Positions 8,381 through 17,712 of a stretch of 64,000 bases of DNA are shown here, one piece after another (the stretch's first letter is position 1; each line of letters starts with the position of its first letter). Source of the DNA: Pristimantibacillus sp052113225 (GTDB lineage Bacteria > Bacillota > Bacilli > Paenibacillales > Paenibacillaceae); the NCBI RefSeq assembly GCF_052113225.1, contig NZ_JBFRCT010000006.1, forward strand, positions 62,001 to 126,000, read 5' to 3'. The notes beneath the pieces were generated by a model that was given only the letters and a program-made list of their open reading frames with translations, ran no database searches and was not told the origin of the DNA. The position numbers and the translations under genes were made by a program.

Positions 8381-9283
8381 ATGAAGGATATTCGAAAAAA
8401 TTGGCTGTTGTATCTGATGTTTGTACCCGTTGCTGTTTATTATGTTGTATTCGCTTATATTCCGATGGGCGGTATTGTTATGGCGTTCGAATCCTATTCC
8501 AGGCAGGGCGGCATGTTCTTAAGTGAATGGGTTGGATTGGATAACTTTCATTACTTTTTCGCTTCGGGAAAGGCTTGGCTTGTGACTCGCAATACGATGG
8601 TGTATAACGTTATATTCCTGGGCTGCTACACCGTGTTCTCCATCGTTGCTGCCGTTTTCTTATCCGAGATCCGCGGCAAGTCGTTCAAGAAGCTAAGTCA
8701 GACGCTGATGTTTCTCCCTTATTTTATTTCCTGGGTAACGGTATCGGCTTTCGTCTACAACTTCCTTAATTACGAGTATGGCATTGTTAATAAGGTTCTA
8801 CATTTTCTAGATATTCAGGCACTCGATATTTATTCCAACACGAGCTATTGGTACTTCCTGCTGCCGTTCCTGTATGTGTGGAAATGGGTAGGCTACGGAA
8901 GCATTCTATATTTGGCGGCCATAGTAGGCATTGATCAGGAAATATATGAAGCAGCCACTATTGACGGAGCCAGTCGGTTCCAGCGCATTATGCAGATTAC
9001 ACTGCCTCTGCTAAAGCCAACGATGGTCATTCTGATTCTGCTAGGACTAGGCCGGATTATGAGAGGTGAGTTCGATATGTTCTATCAGTTAATCGGCAAT
9101 AACGGACTGTTAATGGATGCCACAGATATTATCGACACGCTTGCCTTCCGCTCTTTGATGGGTTCTGCAGACTTCGGTATGGCGTCCTCGGTTGGTCTGT
9201 ACCAATCCGTTCTGACACTGATCATTATCCTGACAGCCAATTGGTTTGTCCGCAGATATGACAAGGAACAAGCCTTGTTCTAA
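8381..9283 (+). CDS. Sugar ABC transporter permease (LplB type)
   Basis: One half of the membrane channel of the uptake system. About six membrane helices, beginning with WLLYLMFVPVAVYYVVFAY, and the ATPase-contact EAA loop EAATIDGASRFQRI...LPLLKP near residue 195. The ATG at 8381 follows GGAGG by eight bases; the in-frame ATG at 8285 lacks a ribosome site and would add a non-conserved head. The second permease follows after 46 bases. No ATPase gene is nearby, so a shared MsmX-type ATPase is presumably used (inference). Confidence 0.9.
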   Translation: MKDIRKNWLLYLMFVPVAVYYVVFAYIPMGGIVMAFESYSRQGGMFLSEWVGLDNFHYFFASGKAWLVTRNTMVYNVIFLGCYTVFSIVAAVFLSEIRGKSFKKLSQTLMFLPYFISWVTVSAFVYNFLNYEYGIVNKVLHFLDIQALDIYSNTSYWYFLLPFLYVWKWVGYGSILYLAAIVGIDQEIYEAATIDGASRFQRIMQITLPLLKPTMVILILLGLGRIMRGEFDMFYQLIGNNGLLMDATDIIDTLAFRSLMGSADFGMASSVGLYQSVLTLIIILTANWFVRRYDKEQALF

Positions 9284-9329
9284 AATCTGCAGCCTTCAAT
9301 CAACTTAAGTGAGAAAGCAGGGTGTTAAC

Positions 9330-10226
9330 ATGAGCAGTCAAGCTTCCACCGGAAAGCTGAATTCCGCTCCTATCTTTACAACGATTTCTTATACGGTCGT
9401 CTCCATTATCGCGGTGATCTGCCTGCTGCCCTTTGTTGTTCTGCTGGCCGGCGCATTCTCTTCGGAAAGCTCTGTGCTGAGTGATGGTTATTGGTTCTGG
9501 CCCCACGATCTATCACTCGAAGCTTTTCGGTATATTTTCCGCTATCCCGGAGATGTTCTTTCCGCCTATAAGGTTTCCGTTATCGTGACTGTTGTTGGTA
9601 CGGTTCTATCGCTCTTCATCTCGACGATGGCGGCGTACGTCCTCGGGAGAAAGGAGCTTGCGCATCGCAATAAGCTGGCGTTCTTTCTTTTCTTCACAAC
9701 GCTGTTTAATGGCGGTCTTGCACCCTATTATATCTGGCTTAGCCGTAACCTTCATCTGACCAATACGTATGCCGTACTCATTCTGGGGCCGATGTTCAAT
9801 GTGATGTACATTCTGATTCTCCGAAGCTTTATCAAAAGCTCCGTTCCTGAACCGCTTATTGAATCCGCGAGGATTGATGGAGCAGGGGAGATGAGGATTT
9901 TCCTGCAGATGATTCTTCCGCTTAGTAAGCCGGCTCTTGCCTCTATCGGAGTGTTTACTGCCTTGGCTTACTGGAATGACTGGTGGACCGCCATGATGTT
10001 CACCACTAAGGATTCTATGATTCCGCTGCAATATTTGCTGTATAAGATGCTGTCCTCCATTAACCTTTCATCTGCTATGGCACAGCATGTGACAAGCCTG
10101 GATGCTCCAAAGGAGACATTCAAGCTGGCGATGACTGTCATCGCAACAGGCCCTATTTTGCTGGTCTTCCCGTTCGCTCAGAAATATTTCGTAAGTGGTG
10201 TCACGATTGGTGCTGTAAAAGGTTGA
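9330..10226 (+). CDS. Sugar ABC transporter permease (LplC/YtcP type)
   Basis: Partner channel subunit. Six helices, a large first extracellular loop (SSESSVLSDGYWFWPHDLS), EAA loop ESARIDGAGEMRIFLQMILPLSKP, and the usual C-terminal YFVSGVTIGAVKG. The ATG at 9330 sits after GCAGGG; an in-frame GTG at 9309 is less likely. Followed after 74 bases by the second binding-protein gene. Confidence 0.9.
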   Translation: MSSQASTGKLNSAPIFTTISYTVVSIIAVICLLPFVVLLAGAFSSESSVLSDGYWFWPHDLSLEAFRYIFRYPGDVLSAYKVSVIVTVVGTVLSLFISTMAAYVLGRKELAHRNKLAFFLFFTTLFNGGLAPYYIWLSRNLHLTNTYAVLILGPMFNVMYILILRSFIKSSVPEPLIESARIDGAGEMRIFLQMILPLSKPALASIGVFTALAYWNDWWTAMMFTTKDSMIPLQYLLYKMLSSINLSSAMAQHVTSLDAPKETFKLAMTVIATGPILLVFPFAQKYFVSGVTIGAVKG

Positions 10227-10300
10227 TATAGATTCCGGTCAGATCTCGGAGTTTATATAGATGATGTCATTGCTCGACCACTATAAGGGGAGGGATTCAC

Positions 10301-11935
10301 TTGAAAAGAAAAACAAAAAGCCTATTCAATATGCTGGCATTGATTGCAATGATTGCACTTCTTATCACTGCCTGCAGCAGCAACAACAATAACAGTAATA
10401 CAGCAGCATCCTCAAATGCCTCTACGGAGCCTTCGGCTTCACCGTCTGCTGACAGCATGGAGCCGGCAGCCACAGATAACGGTAATGACCACTCGGAAGA
10501 GATTAAGCTTGTTGGTTATTTACTTGGCGAAGCACCAAAGGGCATGCCGGATGTGATGACGGCACTTAATGAGAAGCTGAAGAAGGACATTAACGCAACC
10601 CTTGAAATTAACTATATTGGATGGGGAGACATCGCTTCCAAATATCCTCTTATTCTAGCGTCCGGTGAAGATGTCGACTTCGTCTTCACGGCTGACTGGA
10701 ACTTCTATGTGCCTGAGGCGAACAAGGGCTCTTTCAAAGAGCTGACACAGGATATGTTCCAGAAATACATGCCGAAGTATACGGCTAAACAAGATCCAGC
10801 TGCTTATAAAGCGGCACAAGTAAATGGCAAGCAGTACATGATTCCAACGACAACGCCAGACCGCAAAGTAAACGTCATTGTCCTTCGCAAAGACGTGATG
10901 GAGAAGGCTGGTTTAACTAATCCGACCAAGATCTCGGAACTTGAGCCTTACTTCGCTGAGGTCAAAAAAGATTATCCAAACATGATTCCGCTTAATCTGG
11001 ATTCCCAGTATGACTTACCTACGCCATTCGGGGCTTTGGTATCAGAGAAGTTCGCTTACGCTGGTGCTCCGATTGATTCCGGTGACCCTTCCGGTGTCGG
11101 CAACTATACGGATCAGGAAGACCCAACCGGTAAAATTCTAAGCATTACGGATGAGCCTGTTCAAGGTGCGTTCAAATACGCAGCTGGCATTATGAAGCAG
11201 TGGTATGATGCAGGGTATGTTAACAAGAATCCGTATTCCAACAAGATCCGCTCGAAAGATAACTTCTGCGATGGCAAATCAGGTGTAGCGTTTGGTAACT
11301 CGATTGATATTCAAGCGACACTGTCGTCCTGCCAAGACAAGAATATCGAGACTTACATTATGCCGGTTCTGTCACCAACAGGTCATGCACCGTCCAACAG
11401 CTGGCTGAACAACGGTATTGCAATCGCTGCTAACTCCAAACATCCGGAGCGGGCGATGGAAGCACTTGATCTGATCATGGAAGATCCTGCTTACGTATTT
11501 AACGCTTACTACGGTATCGAGGGTAAAAACTATGTAATTACAGCCGATGATAAGCTGGCTCTGCCTGACGGTGTGACTGCTGAAACCAACACATATCCGC
11601 CTGATGCGGCAGGCTTCTGGTTCGTTGATAAGGATAACTTCAAGCCAAGCGTTAGCTGGACGGACTCCTACATTGAATTAAATAACAAGATTAAAGATTT
11701 CCTGCAGCCAGTTACTTATCTTGGTTTTACCTTCAACACGGATAACGTGAAGACCGAAATCGCGAACTTGAAGAACGTATCGACGCAGTACTTTATGCCG
11801 CTTGCTATTGGAGCTGTTAAGGATGTCGATAAACAGTTTGATTCGCTGAATGCCAAGATGAAAGCTGCTGGTATTGCTAAAGTGAAGAGCGAGCTTGAGA
11901 CACAGGCATCTGCGTTCCTTGCAGCTAAGGGCTGA
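10301..11935 (+). CDS. Sugar ABC transporter lipoprotein binding protein (second copy)
   Basis: Likely the main substrate receptor for the permeases just upstream. Lipobox ITAC with C25, then a long Asn/Ser/Ala/Pro-rich tether, then the binding fold with a DUF3502-like end. Start TTG at 10301 after the strong RBS AAGGGGAGGG. It is homologous along its length to the product at 6632, but with a longer tether, so the operon holds a tandem-type duplication flanking the permeases. A terminator follows the stop. Confidence 0.9.
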   Translation: MKRKTKSLFNMLALIAMIALLITACSSNNNNSNTAASSNASTEPSASPSADSMEPAATDNGNDHSEEIKLVGYLLGEAPKGMPDVMTALNEKLKKDINATLEINYIGWGDIASKYPLILASGEDVDFVFTADWNFYVPEANKGSFKELTQDMFQKYMPKYTAKQDPAAYKAAQVNGKQYMIPTTTPDRKVNVIVLRKDVMEKAGLTNPTKISELEPYFAEVKKDYPNMIPLNLDSQYDLPTPFGALVSEKFAYAGAPIDSGDPSGVGNYTDQEDPTGKILSITDEPVQGAFKYAAGIMKQWYDAGYVNKNPYSNKIRSKDNFCDGKSGVAFGNSIDIQATLSSCQDKNIETYIMPVLSPTGHAPSNSWLNNGIAIAANSKHPERAMEALDLIMEDPAYVFNAYYGIEGKNYVITADDKLALPDGVTAETNTYPPDAAGFWFVDKDNFKPSVSWTDSYIELNNKIKDFLQPVTYLGFTFNTDNVKTEIANLKNVSTQYFMPLAIGAVKDVDKQFDSLNAKMKAAGIAKVKSELETQASAFLAAKG

Positions 11936-11975
11936 TACAAGTAATTCGAAATCGTTTAGACTGTCGAGAAAGTCT

Positions 11976-12000
11976 AAGGACGCGTAAGCGTCCTTTTTTA
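11976..12000 (+). terminator. Operon terminator
   Basis: AGGACGC, loop GTAA, GCGTCCT, then TTTTT. Confidence 0.85.
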
Positions 12001-12132
12001 TGTGTTACTCACGATGTCAGGAGTAACGGCTCGCGAATATAGGCACATGTACCATAAATCGTCATATAGTAGTAAGGCACCAAGTTATTAGGCGCTTTCA
12101 TGGTGCAATTTGGTGAAAAATGGGGTGGAATT

Positions 12133-14310
12133 ATGCAAAACAATAGTATTGCGTATTTCTCGGCGGAGTTCGGACTTGATGAATCCTTACCGATCTACTC
12201 AGGTGGCCTTGGCATATTGGCTGGCGACCATATCAAGGCGGCAGCAGACTTGAATATTCCGCTTACGGGCGTAGGCATATTTTATGGAAAAGGATACTTC
12301 CAGCAACGTATTGACGAAGGTGGTTCACAACAGCATTTGTACCCCGAAGTGGACCTCGAGGCGAGTGTCTATCCGGTTCAACTCGTGCGGGATGACAATG
12401 GTCGGCCGATCATTATAGAGGTTCCGCTCCAGGGCAGGAAGGTATATGCGAAAGCATGGTCCGTGAAGGTGGGCTCGGTCACCTTGTACCTGCTTAATAC
12501 CGATGTTGAAACGAACAGTGATGCGGACCGCCGCTTGACTGACACGTTATATCCCAATGTACAAGATATCCGTATAAGCCAGGAGATCCTCCTCGGCATC
12601 GGTGGTACTAGACTGCTTGCTGCGCTTGGCATCCAGCCAGAGGTCTGGCATATGAACGAAGGACACTGTGCATTCCTAACACTCGAACGAATCCGCATGC
12701 TTTCCGCTGAAGGTTTGTCTTTCGAGACAGCACTCGAAGCCGTCAAGGCAAGCACCGTCTTTACGACGCATACACCGGTTCCAGCCGGGCATGACGTTTT
12801 CTCCATCGACATGATGGACCGTTTTTTCGGCGACTATTATTGGCAGCTCGGAACTGACAGGGATCGAGTATTGTCACTTGGCAGCATGAACGGCGTGTTC
12901 AACATGACGCGCCTTGCCGTCAGCACCTCATCGAAAGTGAACGGGGTGAGCAAACTGCATGGTGAGGTTACCCGGGAAATGTTCCATCGGTGGATGCCGC
13001 ATATTCCAGTACGGGACATTCCCGTCGATTCGGTCACAAACGGCATCCATACCGGGACATGGCTAGGCGCTGACTTAAAAGAGCTGTTCGATCGGTATCT
13101 CCCGTCCGACTGGACCTTGCAGACAGCGGAGCCGGAAGTATGGGCTGCTGTTCGGGATATTCCGGGCATCGAGCTGTGGGAGGAGCATCAGCGGGCTAAG
13201 CTCAAGATGCTTCAGGCTTTTGGTCTTCCGCTCCCCCCGTCTGATAGAATGCCGTTAATCATTGGTTTTGCCAGACGATTTGCGACGTATAAGCGGGCAT
13301 TGCTTATCTTCAGTGACCCGGAGCGGATCGCGCGCATCCTGGGTAATCCAGACCGCCCGGTGGTCCTCGTTTTCGCAGGCAAGGCGCATCCCGCAGACGG
13401 ACCCGGGCAGGACCTGATTCGTCAAATTGTGGAGCTGTCTCAGGATAATAGGTTTAAAGACCGCGTCTATATGATAGAGAATTATGCTATGGATAAGGCA
13501 AAGCTGCTTGTTCAAGGTGTTGATGTATGGCTTAATACGCCATTGAAGCCAATGGAGGCCAGCGGTACAAGTGGGCAAAAGGCTGCCCTGAATGGTGTGC
13601 TTAACTGCAGCGTGCTGGACGGGTGGTGGGTGGAAGGCTACAACGGAAGAAACGGCTGGGCCATCGAAAGTATGAATGATGGCAACACCGAGCTCCAGGC
13701 GAAGCAGGATACCGAAGCGCTTTATCGGCTGCTTGAGGAAGAGATTATTCCGCTGTTCTTCAAGCGGGAGGATCAGAAGGTCCCGATGGAATGGATCAAC
13801 CTAATGAAGGAATCGATCTGCTCGCTCGCACCTGTCTACAACACTCACAGAATGGTTACCGACTATTGGAACAAGATGTACGTACCAACGAGTGCAAGAG
13901 GAAAGCGGTTCGCTGCGGATAATCTCGAGGTTGCATCAAGGGTTGCGGCTTACAAGCATTTTATCCGTGACAACTGGTCAAGTGTCCAAGTCAGGAAAGT
14001 GGATATTATTGAAGACAATAGCTGCAGAATCGGAATGAACAAGAAGGCTTTCCGGGCTGAGATTGGGCTTGGCGCCATATGGCACAAGGACGTCCGCGTG
14101 GAGGCGGTTGGCTCCGATGGTCATCGTGGTATCTGGAAGGTGACACTAAAGGCGATAAAGCAGCAGACTAAGGGACTCTATGTTTACGAGGGCACTTCTT
14201 CAGACATCCCAGTAGACAACATCTGGAAGGCCGACGTAAACGTGCGGGTTACACCAATCAGTCCTGATTTCGCTAACGATTTCGAGCTGGAGCTGGCCGC
14301 TTGGGGCTGA
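12133..14310 (+). CDS. glgP: Alpha-glucan (glycogen/maltodextrin) phosphorylase, GT35
   Basis: Releases glucose-1-phosphate from alpha-1,4-glucans using phosphate and pyridoxal phosphate, in the cytoplasm. The opening YFSAEFGLDESLPIYSGGLG places it in the short, bacterial/archaeal subfamily of about 700-850 residues rather than the classical glycogen phosphorylases. The cofactor lysine is probably K483 in EASGTSGQKAALNG. The ATG at 12133 has GGGGTGG upstream; the ATG at 12100 has none. It stands alone, outside a glycogen operon, and so may process imported or stored glucans. A cre-like sequence on the minus strand at 12087-12100 is weak. Confidence 0.9.
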   Translation: MQNNSIAYFSAEFGLDESLPIYSGGLGILAGDHIKAAADLNIPLTGVGIFYGKGYFQQRIDEGGSQQHLYPEVDLEASVYPVQLVRDDNGRPIIIEVPLQGRKVYAKAWSVKVGSVTLYLLNTDVETNSDADRRLTDTLYPNVQDIRISQEILLGIGGTRLLAALGIQPEVWHMNEGHCAFLTLERIRMLSAEGLSFETALEAVKASTVFTTHTPVPAGHDVFSIDMMDRFFGDYYWQLGTDRDRVLSLGSMNGVFNMTRLAVSTSSKVNGVSKLHGEVTREMFHRWMPHIPVRDIPVDSVTNGIHTGTWLGADLKELFDRYLPSDWTLQTAEPEVWAAVRDIPGIELWEEHQRAKLKMLQAFGLPLPPSDRMPLIIGFARRFATYKRALLIFSDPERIARILGNPDRPVVLVFAGKAHPADGPGQDLIRQIVELSQDNRFKDRVYMIENYAMDKAKLLVQGVDVWLNTPLKPMEASGTSGQKAALNGVLNCSVLDGWWVEGYNGRNGWAIESMNDGNTELQAKQDTEALYRLLEEEIIPLFFKREDQKVPMEWINLMKESICSLAPVYNTHRMVTDYWNKMYVPTSARGKRFAADNLEVASRVAAYKHFIRDNWSSVQVRKVDIIEDNSCRIGMNKKAFRAEIGLGAIWHKDVRVEAVGSDGHRGIWKVTLKAIKQQTKGLYVYEGTSSDIPVDNIWKADVNVRVTPISPDFANDFELELAAWG

Positions 14311-14578
14311 TCAAGGGAAATACCAAGCCGCTTGATAACATGGAGGCTGGAACTGAAGAGTGGAGAGCGAGGAGACTGCCGTGATGGAAGTCTTCCTTCT
14401 GTCTGAGCAAAGATACGGCAGGGTTGAAAAGCCTTTTTCTACTTCTTATGCTCTTTGCAAACCACTCCAATTATAAATTGGATGGTATAAGATTCTGTGT
14501 AATTGGCTGGTTACATTCGTTCACCTCCAATTTATGATTAATAGTAATAAAGTCATACGAAGAAGAAGGTGATTACGA
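14311..14578 (+). other. Intergenic region with possible RNA structure
   Basis: TGCCGT and ACGGCA (about 14379 to 14419) can enclose a GGAAG/CTTCC hairpin, and a short stem AGGGTT-GAAA-AGCCTT (14420-14435) is followed by T residues. This could simply be the glgP transcript end. I matched it to no known riboswitch. Confidence 0.3.
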
Positions 14579-14704
14579 ATGGAAGCATTGGTTTCTTTCA
14601 TCATGGTTAGTTTAGCGTTTATCTCCGGTCCATTTATTATCGTTATGTTCGGGCGCCAGGTCATTCGTCATGAAGATCTTAATGAGGCTAACAGTAAAGG
14701 GTAG
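14579..14704 (+). CDS. Small membrane protein, 41 residues
   Basis: Unrecognised. One hydrophobic helix (residues about 3-24, VSFIMVSLAFISGPFIIVMF) with a basic then acidic tail (RQVIRHEDLNEANSKG), so a single-pass small membrane protein. ATG with AAGAAGGTG eight bases upstream. It stands alone between glgP and a convergent regulator gene. It is too short to be sure, but the ribosome site and clean membrane profile argue for a real gene. Confidence 0.6.
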   Translation: MEALVSFIMVSLAFISGPFIIVMFGRQVIRHEDLNEANSKG

Positions 14705-14789
14705 GGGATGTAACGACCTTGAGAGCCTTCACAACGGGATTGTTGTCCGCATAGCTGGCATGTATCGGTGAAGCTATACTATTGGTAAG

Positions 14790-14822
14790 AAAAGGGCCAA
14801 TCCATGATGATTGGCCCTTTTC
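14790..14822 (-). terminator. Bidirectional terminator
   Basis: AAAGGGCCAAT (14791-14801) and ATTGGCCCTTT (14810-14820) form a perfect 11-bp stem with A/T runs on both sides, between convergent genes. Confidence 0.85.
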
Positions 14823-16261
14823 TATCTGGTTATTGTTTCATGTAAAGCTTCGGAGAATTTGCTGATGCCAATCTCGATATCCTCTACAGCAGGACGGGCG
14901 TAGGATAATCTGACAAAACCTGCTTCAGAACCATACACGCTGCCCGGGACAAACAAGACGCCACGCTTAAAACCATTTCTCAGCAGTGTATAGTCATCGA
15001 CATCCTCATTTATTTTACACCAGAGATTTAATCCGCCTGCAGGCAATTCAAACGAAATCTTATCTCTTAACATACGATTAAGAGCATTTGCCATTAAATT
15101 TCGGCGGCTGCGCAAAGCCTCTCTCAGACGGTACAAATGGGGAGCTAACGCCGATGAATCAAGAAGATGAGCGGCAATCCATTGCGGGAAGATGCTAAGG
15201 CCAAAATCCATCTGCTGCCGCGCGTCTACCAGGCGCTGAAGAACGGTATGAGGAGCAACCATCCAGCCTATTCGCAGACCTGATGCTGCAATCTTAGATA
15301 AAGATCCAATGTATAACACAGTGCCCGTTCGATCCAAGGACTTAATTGGGGGAGGGACCTCTTCATCCATTGAGGTTAAGCTGAAGGGATCATCCTCCAC
15401 GATCGGAATTCCAAGCTGCTCGCAGCAAGCAAGTATGTCTGCTCTTCTTTGTGTGCTTAAAACCGTTCCCGTCGGGTTCTGATAATTCGGATTTAAGAAT
15501 ACCATTCGGATTCGGTGCAGCTTGAATAAAGTGCGAATTTCCTCCGGATCAACACCATCCTTATCAACGGTTAATCCGAATAGACGGATGCCTGCTGACT
15601 GGAACATGGGTAAAGAGTAATTATAAGAAGGGTTTTCGATAGCAACGGCATCTCCGGGACTTAGGAGACATTGGGTAATAAGGTATAAGGATTGTTGGGA
15701 TCCGGATGTAACTAATATAGAATCATTAGTCGTTTTAATACCGCGATGCTCCAGGAGAAAGGAGGCTAAAGCGTTGCGAAGTGGAACATAACCCTGCGGA
15801 TCCCCGTATCCTAACGGTTCATGAAATGGCTGGCTCTGCATGACATTTCTAATCCATTCATTGGGTGAAAGCTCTGGAGCCAGCTCGCCGTTTGCGAAAT
15901 TAATGAACGGTTCCCCACTTTGAACGCCTTCTCTTATTCTTCTTAAAAAGGGGAGGTTAGGCAGAAGCGTCCCTCCCTCTACATAACGATTCCAATTCGG
16001 TGTTTGCACCTGAGCCGTTCCCCAGCACGATTGAGAAACGCGGGTACCGCTTCCTGTCGTGCTCTCAATGATTCCGGAAGCACGAAGATTCTCATAGGCT
16101 TGTACGACTGTGCTTCGATTTACACCTAATTGTTCAGCAAGTTTGCGTTCAGAAGGCAGCATACTTCCAGGAGGCATTTCACCTAGTGTAATACGCTGCT
16201 CAATATATTCTGCGATTTGTTGGTACAACGTTGTTTTAATGGTTCGGTCTGGTTTCCACAT
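14822..16261 (-). CDS. MocR-type GntR regulator with aminotransferase domain
   Basis: PLP-binding transcription regulator. GntR winged helix at residues about 10-75 (LPSERKLAEQLGVNRSTVVQAYENL), then a class I aminotransferase-like domain from about 110 to 470 with cofactor lysine K323 in IGSLSKIAASG and the NPNYQNPTG substrate loop. The ATG at 16261 follows GGAAAGGTG; the frame is open 49 codons further, but without a ribosome site. Divergent from the aldo/keto reductase at 16647, which it may control (inference). Ligand unknown; some relatives govern vitamin B6 or GABA genes. Confidence 0.88.
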   Translation of the reverse strand: MWKPDRTIKTTLYQQIAEYIEQRITLGEMPPGSMLPSERKLAEQLGVNRSTVVQAYENLRASGIIESTTGSGTRVSQSCWGTAQVQTPNWNRYVEGGTLLPNLPFLRRIREGVQSGEPFINFANGELAPELSPNEWIRNVMQSQPFHEPLGYGDPQGYVPLRNALASFLLEHRGIKTTNDSILVTSGSQQSLYLITQCLLSPGDAVAIENPSYNYSLPMFQSAGIRLFGLTVDKDGVDPEEIRTLFKLHRIRMVFLNPNYQNPTGTVLSTQRRADILACCEQLGIPIVEDDPFSLTSMDEEVPPPIKSLDRTGTVLYIGSLSKIAASGLRIGWMVAPHTVLQRLVDARQQMDFGLSIFPQWIAAHLLDSSALAPHLYRLREALRSRRNLMANALNRMLRDKISFELPAGGLNLWCKINEDVDDYTLLRNGFKRGVLFVPGSVYGSEAGFVRLSYARPAVEDIEIGISKFSEALHETITR

Positions 16262-16646
16262 CTTATTACACCTTTCCAATGACACGATACCTGAATTGTC
16301 TTTTCCTTTAGTGTAACAACAAGATGAGTTTTTTGTAGGGAAGCTTATTTCAATTTCGTGAAAACAGCCAAAGGGCTTTAGATATATCAAGGCTCTTGGG
16401 CTGTTCATTAATATCGCCCAGCAGAAAGATTACCATTCAGCAGAATAACTGGAATAAGCATGACGGTATGCCTGCCATCAATGGTGAGTTCAATGACGAA
16501 CCGATTCTCGAAAGAAGTGACCTTCTCCATCATTACTTTTTCAAACTGATTAATATAGTCGCCTGTTGAACATGCTTGACTTGGAGTGAACTCCAGATGC
16601 AATAATATCTTTGATGTATGAACTTTTGGAGAGCGAGGCGTATCTA
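16262..16646. other. Divergent intergenic region
   Basis: Holds the promoters of the MocR gene and the aldo/keto reductase. A minus-strand frame at 16408-16602 (64 residues, TTG start, no ribosome site) is not convincing. I see no further feature. Confidence 0.4.
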
Positions 16647-17627
16647 ATGGAATATGTGAAGCTTGGCCATACAGGCTTGGATGTATCGAGGTTATGTCTT
16701 GGATGTATGGGCTTTGGGATCGCAGAGCGTTCCTTTCACCAATGGGTTCTCAATGAAGAAGGCAGTCGTCCGGTTATAAAAAAAGCACTGGAGCTTGGAA
16801 TCAATTTCTTTGATACGGCTAACGTCTATGCGGATGGAACAAGTGAGGAAATTGTTGGACTTGCACTCAAAGAATATGCCAATCGAGATGAGATCGTCCT
16901 CGCAACAAAGATTCACGGAAGAATGCATGAAGGTCCTAACGGCGCCGGACTTTCAAGGAAAGCGATTATGAGCGAGATAGATAAGAGCTTGAAACGTCTA
17001 AAAACCGATTATGTAGATCTGTACCAGATTCATCGCTGGGATTACCATACGCCAATCGAAGAGACGATGGAAGCCTTGCATGATGTGGTGAAAGCAGGAA
17101 AGGCAAGATACATCGGTGCCTCCGCTATGTATGCGTGGCAGTTCCAGAAGGCCCTCCATGTTGCAGAGCGAAATGGATGGACTAGGTTCGTATCGATGCA
17201 GAATCACTTAAACCTCATCTACCGTGAAGAAGAACGAGAGATGCTGCCGCTTTGTCGGGAAGAAAAAATCGGCGTTATTCCGTACAGTCCGCTTGCTGGA
17301 GGACGATTAACTAGAGATCCGAAGGAAACAACGCATCGTTCTGAAACGGATCAAATTGCGAAACAGAAATACGACGCAACGGCAGAGGCCGACCGATTAA
17401 TCATAGATCAAGTTGCAGCGATCGCGGAACAACGAGGCGTTTCCCGTGTTCAGATTGCACTTGCCTGGCTGCTGCAGAAAGAACCGGTGACTGCGCCTAT
17501 TGTTGGTGCGACGAAACTCTCTCATCTTGAGGACGCAGCAGCAGCGCTGGATATCAAGTTAACACATGAGGAAATTACTTCACTTGAAGCACCATATGTC
17601 CCTCACAGAGTTGTTGGTCATCAATAA
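16647..17627 (+). CDS. Aldo/keto reductase
   Basis: NADPH-dependent reduction of aldehydes or ketones in the cytoplasm. Full-length TIM barrel of 326 residues with the family tetrad D56, Y61, K88 and H129, and the C-terminal cofactor segment PIVGATKLSHLEDAAAAL. The ATG at 16647 is preceded by GAGCGAGG; the upstream ATG at 16611 would add an unrelated head. Resembles the YajO/YdjG-like branch. The natural substrate is unclear; a role in sugar metabolism fits the GH43 neighbour. Confidence 0.9.
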   Translation: MEYVKLGHTGLDVSRLCLGCMGFGIAERSFHQWVLNEEGSRPVIKKALELGINFFDTANVYADGTSEEIVGLALKEYANRDEIVLATKIHGRMHEGPNGAGLSRKAIMSEIDKSLKRLKTDYVDLYQIHRWDYHTPIEETMEALHDVVKAGKARYIGASAMYAWQFQKALHVAERNGWTRFVSMQNHLNLIYREEEREMLPLCREEKIGVIPYSPLAGGRLTRDPKETTHRSETDQIAKQKYDATAEADRLIIDQVAAIAEQRGVSRVQIALAWLLQKEPVTAPIVGATKLSHLEDAAAALDIKLTHEEITSLEAPYVPHRVVGHQ

Positions 17628-17661
17628 GATAGCGTTTTTCTCACTTCTTCTACTAAAAGGA

Positions 17662-17677
17662 TTCTATTATAATAGAA
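17662..17677 (+). promoter_or_regulatory. 16-bp perfect palindrome before GH43 gene
   Basis: TTCTATTATAATAGAA is its own reverse complement and contains TATAAT. It lies 36 bp before the GH43 start and may combine a -10 box with an operator (inference). Confidence 0.4.
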
Positions 17678-17712
17678 CAAATATGGTAAATAGAAGTGGG
17701 GGCAACATACAA

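Noticed and set aside
12087..12100. cre-like sequence TGAAAGCGCCTAAT on the minus strand before glgP
   Set aside because: Second half departs from the consensus; too weak to list as a site.
16408..16602. 64-residue minus-strand frame between MocR and aldo/keto reductase genes
   Set aside because: TTG start without ribosome site, no recognisable features; noted only as part of the intergenic region.
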